NCBI GenBank assembly: GCA_016522385.1
Contig: JAEKFU010000568.1
Coordinates: forward strand, 1 to 13,051
Source: Pseudomonadota bacterium
Lineage (GTDB): Bacteria; Pseudomonadota; Alphaproteobacteria; Rhizobiales; Aestuariivirgaceae
Direction of reading: 5' to 3'
DNA: 13,051 nt
Part shown: in pieces, positions 5,999-12,287 of the stretch
Layout of the letters: the number at the start of each line of letters is the position of its first letter
Position numbering within the stretch: position 1 is the first letter of the stretch
Program-made: the position numbers and the translations under genes
Notes under the pieces: generated by a model
Databases searched by the model: none
Seen by the model: the letters and a program-made list of their open reading frames with translations, nothing else
What the model was told of the DNA's origin: nothing

Positions 5999-8040
5999 TG
6001 ACGGCGCGTTCACTGACAAGGCTGTTGTCGCCCAAAACGGTTGCTGTTATCGGCGGTCGCATCGCCGAAAGCGTCATTGTCGAGCTGGACAAGCTTGGCT
6101 TTCAAGGCGACATCTGGCCGGTCAATTGGAAACGTGACGAATTGGCGGGCCGCAAGTGTTTTGCCTCAGTCACCGATCTGCCGGATGGACCAGACTGTGC
6201 CTATGTGGCCGTTGCCCGTCAGGCAGCGATCGAAATCATCGCCGAACTGGCCGCCACGGGTACCGGTGGTGCCATTTGCCATGCCTCCGGCTTCTCCGAG
6301 GTCGGTGAAGGCGGCACGGCACTGACCGACCAGCTGATCAAGGCCGCCGGCGGCATGCCGCTGCTCGGGCCCAATTGCTGGGGTATCCTGAACCTGTTTG
6401 ACAAGGCGGCCCTGTGGCCGGATTTTCACGGCGGTGAAGCGATCGATCGCGGTGTCGCCATCGTCAACCAATCCGGCAACATGGCGATCAATTATACCAT
6501 GCAGCGCCGTGGCCTACCGCTCGGTATGCTGGTGACCCTCGGCAACCAGGCGATTGTTGATGCAAATGATTGCCTTGAGGCCTTTCTGGCCGATGATCGC
6601 GTTACTGCCATCGGTCTGCACGTCGAAGGGTTGAATGATCTCACCCGGTTCTCCGAGTTGGCGATCCAAGCCCACAAGACCGGCAAGCCCATCGTGGCCC
6701 TGAAGACCGGCGCATCTGTGAAAGGCTCTCGTGCCACGGTCAGCCACACGGCTACAATGGCCGGTGCCGACACGCTTTATGACGCCCTGTTCCAGCGTTA
6801 TGGAATTGCTCGAGCGAATTCGGTGCCGGGGTTTCTCGAAACCTTGAAGCTACTCTCGGTCACCGGGCCGCTCAAAGGCAACCGGATTGCTTCGCTCAGC
6901 TGTTCCGGCGGCGAAGCCTCGCTCATTGCGGATCGCGCCGTGCACCGCAACCTCACGTTCCCTGACCTCAAACCCAACCATGCCGAACAGATCCGCACCA
7001 CGCTGAACGAGTTTGTCGATATCGCCAATCCGCTCGACTATCACACATTCATCTGGGGCAAGAAGGCTGAGCTGACCGCCACCTTCGCCGCCATGATGCG
7101 CGGCAAGTTCGACCTAACGGCACTGATCCTTGATTACCCGCGGGCCGACCGCTCACGCACAGACGATTACGACCTCGCGCTCGATGCCTGGATCGACGCT
7201 AAGAGCCAGATCGGTGCCAATGCAGCTGTCATTGCAACCCTGCCGGAATGCCTGCCCGAACCGATCGCCCGAAAATTGGTGACCAGCGACGTGGTGCCCT
7301 TTGCCGGCATGGAAGAGGCGCTCGATGCGATTGAGGCGGCTGCCGAAATCGGCGGCCATACCAGCGTGGCCAGGCTCAATGCACCCGAGCCGCCGCCGAC
7401 GACCCCGGCGACCCATGATGAGTTTGTCTGCAAGCTACTGCTCGCTGAAGCCGGTCTTCAGGTGCCGAGAGGCATTGCCGGTGCCGCCAAGAAGGCCGGC
7501 GAGGCGGCCGCTAGGCTCGCCTATCCGCTCGTCGTTAAGGCACTCAGCGCCGATATGGCTCACAAGAGCGAAAAACGTGCCGTGCGCCTCAATCTCAAGA
7601 CGCGCACCGAAGTTGAGGCCGCGGCTAACGATCTGGAAACATTGTCGCCCCAGATGCTGATCGAGGAAATGGTTGTCGATGGGGTCGCTGAACTGATTGT
7701 CGGCATAAACCGGGATCCGCAATTCGGCATGTATCTGATGATCGGCGCCGGCGGCACCCTTGTCGAGTTGCTCGACGACACGGTAACTCTGTTGCTGCCG
7801 ACGTCAAAACACGAGATTGCCCGAGCACTCAAAGGCCTGAAGGTATGGCCGCTGCTCAACGGCTATCGCGGCAATCCGAAAGGCGATATCGACAGCACCA
7901 TCGACGCCATCAACTTCGTGCTCCGGTTCGCCCAAGACCATGCGGCACGACTGATGGAGCTCGATATCAACCCGCTCATCGTGCGCCCGGAAGGAAAAGG
8001 TGCCGTAGCTGCCGATGCCTTGATAGTGATAGGAGACTGA
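5998..8040 (+). CDS. Fused ADP-forming acyl-CoA synthetase (acetate-CoA ligase ADP-forming family)
   Basis: The 680-residue protein joins the alpha and beta parts of a nucleoside-diphosphate-forming acyl-CoA synthetase. Domains in order are: CoA-binding Rossmann-like domain (~10-140, with VAVIGG and LGPNCWGILN at 123-132), two succinyl-CoA-synthetase-like flavodoxin folds (~150-460, with VNQSGNMA at 156-163 and LSCSGGEASL at 300-309), and an ATP-grasp domain (~472-680, with YPLVVKALSADMAHKSE and ELDINPLIV). H250 in ATVSHTATMAG is at the position of the phosphorylated histidine. The family makes an acyl-CoA from acid, CoA and ATP, giving ADP and phosphate, and the reaction is readily reversible. 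Neighbours suggest a trimethylammonium acid (gamma-butyrobetaine, crotonobetaine or carnitine) as substrate. The start overlaps the dehydrogenase stop by one base and caiD follows 2 bp after its own stop. The phosphohistidine motif is usually SHTG and here is SHTA, a small departure. Confidence 0.87.
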   Translation: MTARSLTRLLSPKTVAVIGGRIAESVIVELDKLGFQGDIWPVNWKRDELAGRKCFASVTDLPDGPDCAYVAVARQAAIEIIAELAATGTGGAICHASGFSEVGEGGTALTDQLIKAAGGMPLLGPNCWGILNLFDKAALWPDFHGGEAIDRGVAIVNQSGNMAINYTMQRRGLPLGMLVTLGNQAIVDANDCLEAFLADDRVTAIGLHVEGLNDLTRFSELAIQAHKTGKPIVALKTGASVKGSRATVSHTATMAGADTLYDALFQRYGIARANSVPGFLETLKLLSVTGPLKGNRIASLSCSGGEASLIADRAVHRNLTFPDLKPNHAEQIRTTLNEFVDIANPLDYHTFIWGKKAELTATFAAMMRGKFDLTALILDYPRADRSRTDDYDLALDAWIDAKSQIGANAAVIATLPECLPEPIARKLVTSDVVPFAGMEEALDAIEAAAEIGGHTSVARLNAPEPPPTTPATHDEFVCKLLLAEAGLQVPRGIAGAAKKAGEAAARLAYPLVVKALSADMAHKSEKRAVRLNLKTRTEVEAAANDLETLSPQMLIEEMVVDGVAELIVGINRDPQFGMYLMIGAGGTLVELLDDTVTLLLPTSKHEIARALKGLKVWPLLNGYRGNPKGDIDSTIDAINFVLRFAQDHAARLMELDINPLIVRPEGKGAVAADALIVIGD

Positions 8041-8042
8041 CA

Positions 8043-8825
8043 ATGTCCGAACCGATCAAGACCAAGATCCGCGATCAGGTTCTTGAGGTTATGATGGACC
8101 GGCCCAAGGCCAACGCTATCGATGCACCCACGAGCCGCATCATGGGCGAAATTTTCGCCAACTTCCGCGATGACCCCGCTATGCGCGCCGCCATCCTGAC
8201 CGCTGCCGGTGAAAAATTCTTCTGCCCCGGCTGGGACTTGAAAGCAGCCGCCGGCGGCGAAGCACCGGATGCCGACTATGGCGTCGGCGGTTTTGGCGGC
8301 CTGCAGCAGTTGCCCGGCCTCGGCAAACCGGTAGTGTGTGCCTGTAACGGTCTAGCCTATGGCGGCGGCTTTGAGATCATGATTTCCTGCGACATCATCA
8401 TTGCCGCCGAACATGCCACCTTTTGCCTGCCGGAACTTCGCTCTGGCATCATCGCCGATGCCGCCACCATAAAGCTGCCGCGACGCATTCCCTACCATGT
8501 CGCCGTCGAGATGCTGTTCACCGGCCGGGTCATTGATGCCGAAGAAGCCAAACACTGGGGTATCGTCAACGAGGTCGTGGCAGCCGACAAACTCATGGAC
8601 CGCGCCCGCGAGGTTGCCGACCTTTTGGCAGAAGGCCCGCCCCTGGTCTATGCCGCGATCAAGGAAACTCTGGAGAAGACCTCGCACCTGCCGGAGAAAG
8701 AAGCCCTTGCTCTCCTCATGAAGCGCGGGCTGCCGTCGATTGCCAAACTTTACGGCAGCGAAGACCAGCTCGAAGGCGCCCGCGCCTTTGCGGAAAAGCG
8801 CAAACCGGTCTGGAAGGGGCGTTAG
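8043..8825 (+). CDS. caiD: Carnitinyl-CoA dehydratase / crotonobetainyl-CoA hydratase
   Basis: The 260-residue crotonase-fold protein aligns by eye along its whole length with Escherichia coli CaiD (261 residues), including MDRPKANAID, FRDDP, GEKFF, GWDLKAAA, GEAPDAD, NGLAYGGGFE and the C-terminal FAEKRKPVWKGR. The two acidic residues E111 and E131 fall at the same numbers as the conserved Glu residues of CaiD. It interconverts L-carnitinyl-CoA and crotonobetainyl-CoA. Departures are CPGWD in place of SAGWD at the oxyanion-hole loop and GIIADAAT in place of GIVPDSGG after E131, both also plausible features of a related hydratase subfamily. Start ATG 8043 is supported by AGGAG at 8031-8035 and by alignment; the same frame is open upstream to 7845 but that part lies inside the synthetase gene. 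Its presence ties the operon to carnitine/crotonobetaine CoA chemistry more firmly than any other gene here. Confidence 0.9.
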   Translation: MSEPIKTKIRDQVLEVMMDRPKANAIDAPTSRIMGEIFANFRDDPAMRAAILTAAGEKFFCPGWDLKAAAGGEAPDADYGVGGFGGLQQLPGLGKPVVCACNGLAYGGGFEIMISCDIIIAAEHATFCLPELRSGIIADAATIKLPRRIPYHVAVEMLFTGRVIDAEEAKHWGIVNEVVAADKLMDRAREVADLLAEGPPLVYAAIKETLEKTSHLPEKEALALLMKRGLPSIAKLYGSEDQLEGARAFAEKRKPVWKGR

Positions 8826-8855
8826 GCCTCCGATAGTCCGAAACATTAATCCACT

Positions 8856-8868
8856 GGCAAAGTTTGCC
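8856..8868. repeat. Short palindrome downstream of caiD
   Basis: GGCAAA and TTTGCC flank a single central base 31 bp after the caiD stop. It is too compact to make a strong RNA hairpin (about four usable pairs) and has no T-run. It could be a small protein-binding site or chance. Confidence 0.25.
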
Positions 8869-8921
8869 CTGACAGCAGTTTGTCGCGCACAGGGCCTAGC
8901 GCGCGGTCGTTTAGGATGGAA

Positions 8922-9420
8922 TCACCTTAGACGTGAATCGCCCTCTAACATATTAAAGTCGATCAGGTCTGGCTTTGATGTTTTCATAAGAGCCAGACCT
9001 GAATCGCAGGACAGCGTCTCCCTGTCGGCGCCCGCCGCCCACCAGAAAGCAACGGCGATGAATTTCTCGGTCCCGGCATTCCTAGAGCCGTGCACACGGT
9101 TGGGCGCAGGCATAGATTGCGATACCGGGCCTGGCAGTGAACCGTTCCTCGCCGAATTGGCATTCTGCACCACCCTGGACCACATAGTAGGTCTCTGGCG
9201 CCTCATGACGATGTTTGGGATAGCTGGCGCCGGAATCCAGCTCCAGGACGCCCACGACCATGTTATCGCACGGCAGAGCGCCGCGCGGCCCCATCAGCCG
9301 CTTGGCCCTTACATGTTGCAACATGGCCGACGGGTAGCAGGCTCAGTAATCTCCCCACGGGACACCTTCTTGGTGTAAATAGCAGCGGGGCCCTGCTCCA
9401 TCCTTGGTCGTAGTCCTCAT
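8922..9420 (-). pseudogene. Broken cupin-domain protein (in-frame stop plus frameshift)
   Basis: On the minus strand a cupin gene can be followed through two lesions. Reading starts at ATG 9420 (AAGGGGAG about 10 bases before it; another ATG at 9429 is too close to that site). It gives 25 residues ending VPWGDY, meets a TGA at 9345-9343, and continues in the same frame with MLQHVRAKRLMGPRG. Cupin motif 1 is then perfect: G(X)5HXH(X)3E(X)6G in GASYPKHRHEAPETYYVVQG. After RPGIAIY the frame goes wrong; dropping one base at about 9111 restores PAPNRVHGSRNAGTEKF and AVAFWWAAGADRETL, the motif 2 region, and the frame then runs to the stop at 8922. Intact, it would be a small single-domain metal-binding cupin of about 165 residues. 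The YPxHRHEAxExYYV style resembles sugar-binding and DMSP-lyase-like cupins, but no substrate can be assigned. A sequencing error could explain one lesion, less easily both. Confidence 0.7.
8963..9002. repeat. Perfect 12-bp inverted repeat between caiD and the cupin remnant
   Basis: TCAGGTCTGGCT (8963-8974) and AGCCAGACCTGA (8991-9002) are exact reverse complements around a 16-nt loop; with one bulged base the pairing extends two more pairs outward. It lies where two convergent transcripts would meet and overlaps the tail of the cupin remnant. Neither side has the T-run of a standard intrinsic terminator. A transcript-ending or stabilising hairpin serving both directions is the likeliest reading. 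Confidence 0.55.
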
Positions 9421-9429
9421 TTCGTCCAT

Positions 9430-9665
9430 TCTCCCCTTGACTTCGACTGGTCCTGCCCCACCACTTCTGAAGCGTTTGATGGCTAGGCGAATGTCTGAGC
9501 CACAACTATTGGCGTTTACGCTAAGATATTTTACGAAATTCAATTTTTTAACATATATCAATCAAAATCGACCGCATCTCTGGTCACGCGGCTCTACTCG
9601 ACGTATTGCCTTGTTCATCGCATCACAAACGCCCCATCAAGAATGACGGCGCTGCGGAGGTCAAC
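9430..9665. promoter_or_regulatory. Upstream region of fadE with AT-rich core and imperfect palindrome
   Basis: These 236 bp separate the cupin remnant from fadE and contain no supportable gene. The stretch about 9521-9570 is much more AT-rich than its surroundings. Just before it, 9509-9524 reads TTGGCGTTTACGCTAA, an imperfect palindrome with GCGT/ACGC arms around TT and matching TT/AA ends, a plausible operator for a fatty-acid or TetR/LacI-type regulator. No convincing -35/-10 pair could be fixed. The fadE ribosome site GGAGG is at 9656-9660. Confidence 0.4.
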
Positions 9666-11924
9666 ATGCCCGACGAAGAACTTTCAACACGCCAACGCTA
9701 CATCACCAAGCCGCTGCTCAACTGGGTCAGGGGCGTTTTGCCCACCATGTCCGAAACCGAGCGCGAGGCGCTGGAGGCCGGCACAATTTGGTGGGATGCA
9801 GAGCTGCTGCGCGGTGATCCTGACTTCTCCAAACTCCTGTCGACGCCAGTACAAAAGCTATCCGCCGAAGAACAGGCATTCCTTGACGGGCCGACGGAAA
9901 AGCTCTGCCGTCTGATCGATGACTGGAAGATGACCTTTGAGGATCGCGACATCCCCAAGGAGATCTGGGATTGCGTCAAGAGCGAAGGTTTCCTCGGTCT
10001 GATAATTCCCGAAGAATTTGGCGGCAAGGGTTTTTCCGCGACAGCCAATTCCGAGATCGTCATGAAGATAGCGACCCGCGGACCGTCCGCCGCGGTCACC
10101 GTCATCGTGCCCAATTCGCTCGGCCCGGGCGAGTTGTTGATGATGTTCGGCACCGAGGATCAAAAGAACCACTATCTCCCTCGACTCGCTGATGGCACGG
10201 AGATACCGGCCTTCGGCCTCACCAGTCTCGATGCCGGATCAGATGCCGCGTCGATGACCGATGTCGGCGTTGTCTGCTATGGCAAGGTCAATGGCAAGAA
10301 GACCTTGGGCATGAGGGTCAACTGGGCCAAACGCTATATTTCACTAGGACCGGTCTGCACCGTTCTGGGCCTCGCCTTCAAGCTCACCGATCCCGATCAT
10401 ATTCTCGGCGATGAGGAAGACCTCGGCATCACGCTCGCCCTTGTCCCGACCGACACAGCCGGCGTTGACATCGGCCGGAGACACTATCCCGGCATGCAGG
10501 CCTTTCCAAACGGTCCCAACTGGGGCAAGGACGTGTTTGTGCCAATGGACTGGGTCATCGGCGGCCAGGAACGCATCGGCCAAGGCTGGAAAATGCTGGT
10601 CACCGCGTTGGCCGCCGGACGCGGCATCATGCTGCCGGCCATGTCGGTTGCCGCCATGAAGGTGAGCGCCTTTTCAACCGGCGCCTATGGCCGCATCCGT
10701 GAACAGTTCAACACTCCGGTCTCGCGTTTCGAGGGTATTCAGGAGGTGACTGCCCGCATCGCCGGCGACACCTACGCCATGGATGCCGCCCGTCGTTTGA
10801 CGTTGCAGGCCCTCGACATGGGCGAAAAGCCTGCCGTTGTCTCGGCCATCATGAAATACCATGCCACCGAAGGCATGCGCAAAACCCTCAATGACGCGAT
10901 GGATGTGCATTCCGGCAAAGCCGTCATTGACGGACCCAAGAACTATCTCTCATCGGCTTATCGCGCCATTCCCATCGCCATTACCGTGGAGGGCGCCAAC
11001 ATCATGACCCGCTCGCTGATGATTTACGGCCAGGGCTCGATCCGCTGTCACCCGTTCATCCAGCAAGAAATCGAGGTGGCCCAGAACGAGGACCATGATC
11101 AGGCCCTGCAGGATTTCGACAAGATCCTTTTCCAGCATATCGGCTATACGCTGAAGATCATCCTCAAGGCCATTGGCCGTTCATGGACCTTTGGGCTGTT
11201 CGGTTCAGCGCCAGTCAACGGGCCGACAGCGCGCTATTTCAAGCAGATCAAGCGCCTGTCGGCTGCACTTGCCGTCACTAGCGAGGCGGCCATGGTGACC
11301 ATGGGCGGCGCGCTGAAGCGCAAGGAGATGATTTCGGCCCGTCTCGGCGATGTGATCTCGCATCTATATATTTCCAGTGCCGTCCTCAAGCGGTTTGAAG
11401 ATACCGGCTGCCCGGCCGGCGACCTGCCGCTTGTGCATTACGCTGCCCAAACGCAGTTGCACTGTGCTGAAACCGCCTTGAATGAAGTGATCGTCAACTT
11501 TCCAATGAAGATTGTCGGCTGGGCGCTGCGCCTAGTGCTGCAGCCGCTCGGTGTGCGCTGCCGCAAGCCGATGGACAAACTGGCCGCTAAGGCCGCAGAT
11601 GTCATCTGCGAACCATCTGCCACCCGTGACCGGCTGTCTGACGGTGTCTATGTCGCCGATGATATTGAACTCGGCAGGCTCGACAAGGCCTTCAAGATGA
11701 TGGTCGAGCTGGAACCGGTCAAACGGAAGATGCGCAAGGCCCGTGCCCGCACAGCCGAGGAGGCCGAAGCCGAAGGCATCATCACCGGCAATGAGGCAGC
11801 CGCTATGCTCGAGGCTCTTGCACTCGTGCGTGAAGTCTCCATGGTCGATGATTTCGCGCCTGAGGAAATCACCGGCAAACCGGCCAGCAAGAAAGCCAAC
11901 GGTCGGCCAAGGAAAGCTGCATGA
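9666..11924 (+). CDS. fadE: FadE-type long-chain acyl-CoA dehydrogenase
   Basis: The 752-residue protein is a large acyl-CoA dehydrogenase of the FadE class with the extra C-terminal DUF1974-type domain. It should catalyse the first, FAD-dependent step of fatty-acid beta-oxidation. Seen in order: an N-terminal KPLLNWVRGVLPTMSETERE motif (15-34) with TIWWDAELLRGDPDF, FLGLIIPEEFGGKGFS (109-124), FGLTSLDAGSDAASMTD, the late helical domain with YHATEGMRKTLNDAMDVHSG, and E442 in VEGANIMTRSLMIYGQGS, the likely catalytic base. Residues ~470-720 are the C-terminal domain. Enterobacterial FadE (~814 residues) has an N-terminal membrane stretch that is missing here. Start ATG 9666 is chosen for GGAGG five bases upstream; the frame is open to a TTG at 9606 without support. 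The last residues KKANGRPRKAA are a basic tail. The stop overlaps the next gene by 4 bp (ATGA). Confidence 0.92.
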   Translation: MPDEELSTRQRYITKPLLNWVRGVLPTMSETEREALEAGTIWWDAELLRGDPDFSKLLSTPVQKLSAEEQAFLDGPTEKLCRLIDDWKMTFEDRDIPKEIWDCVKSEGFLGLIIPEEFGGKGFSATANSEIVMKIATRGPSAAVTVIVPNSLGPGELLMMFGTEDQKNHYLPRLADGTEIPAFGLTSLDAGSDAASMTDVGVVCYGKVNGKKTLGMRVNWAKRYISLGPVCTVLGLAFKLTDPDHILGDEEDLGITLALVPTDTAGVDIGRRHYPGMQAFPNGPNWGKDVFVPMDWVIGGQERIGQGWKMLVTALAAGRGIMLPAMSVAAMKVSAFSTGAYGRIREQFNTPVSRFEGIQEVTARIAGDTYAMDAARRLTLQALDMGEKPAVVSAIMKYHATEGMRKTLNDAMDVHSGKAVIDGPKNYLSSAYRAIPIAITVEGANIMTRSLMIYGQGSIRCHPFIQQEIEVAQNEDHDQALQDFDKILFQHIGYTLKIILKAIGRSWTFGLFGSAPVNGPTARYFKQIKRLSAALAVTSEAAMVTMGGALKRKEMISARLGDVISHLYISSAVLKRFEDTGCPAGDLPLVHYAAQTQLHCAETALNEVIVNFPMKIVGWALRLVLQPLGVRCRKPMDKLAAKAADVICEPSATRDRLSDGVYVADDIELGRLDKAFKMMVELEPVKRKMRKARARTAEEAEAEGIITGNEAAAMLEALALVREVSMVDDFAPEEITGKPASKKANGRPRKAA

Positions 11925-12274
11925 CCGGCTTTGCTTTTGCCGACACGCCAAAGCCGCCCTACTTTGCCGTAATCTTTTCCAGCCGACGCACCGGTCGGGA
12001 CGACGTTGGCTATGCGGATATGGCCGCGAAGATGGATGCGCTGGCCAAGACCATGCCAGGCTATCTCGGCATCGAGACAATCCGCAGCCGGGAAGGTGCA
12101 ACAATCACCGTGTCCTATTGGACGGACGAACAGGCCATTCGCAACTGGCGCACCAATGCCGAACACCGTCTTGCACAGGACAAGGGCAAGACCATGTGGT
12201 ACGAGCATTACGAGTTGCGAATTGCCAAGGTCGAGCGGGCCTATGGCGGTCCGCCGGCACCAATTAAAGACTGA
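11921..12274 (+). CDS. Small ABM-domain (antibiotic biosynthesis monooxygenase-like) protein
   Basis: The 117-residue protein has the dimeric alpha/beta-barrel pattern of the ABM superfamily: PYFAVIFSSRRTG (~13-25), MAAKMDALAKTMPGYLGIET, then TITVSYWTDEQAIRNWRTN and AEHRLAQDKGKTMWYEHYEL. The superfamily includes quinone-forming monooxygenases, haem-degrading enzymes and many members with no known reaction. No signal peptide or membrane segment is visible, so it is expected in the cytoplasm. It begins inside the end of fadE (ATGA overlap at 11921-11924) and the thiolase follows 13 bp after its stop, so the three are almost certainly cotranscribed. Possible roles are stress protection or removal of an inhibitory product made during beta-oxidation; nothing in the sequence decides this. 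Superfamily assignment is good, function unknown. Confidence 0.78.
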   Translation: MTGFAFADTPKPPYFAVIFSSRRTGRDDVGYADMAAKMDALAKTMPGYLGIETIRSREGATITVSYWTDEQAIRNWRTNAEHRLAQDKGKTMWYEHYELRIAKVERAYGGPPAPIKD

Positions 12275-12287
12275 TTTGGAGACAGCG

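Noticed and set aside
7845..8042. N-terminal extension of caiD by 66 residues
   Set aside because: The added part is an out-of-frame reading of the synthetase gene; the ATG at 8043 has a good ribosome site and aligns with CaiD residue 1.
9343..9345. UGA in the cupin gene as a possible selenocysteine or recoded codon
   Set aside because: A second lesion (frameshift near 9111) lies in the same gene, no selenocysteine-type hairpin was recognised after the UGA, and a CGA or TGG codon changed to TGA explains it simply.
8740..9378. Plus-strand open frame of 212 residues spanning the end of caiD and the following gap
   Set aside because: It begins inside caiD, has no ribosome site or recognisable domain, and much of it is antisense to the cupin remnant, whose motifs are clear.
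9606..9665. N-terminal extension of FadE by 20 residues from a TTG
   Set aside because: No ribosome site precedes the TTG and the added residues lack a signal or membrane character; GGAGG precedes the ATG at 9666.
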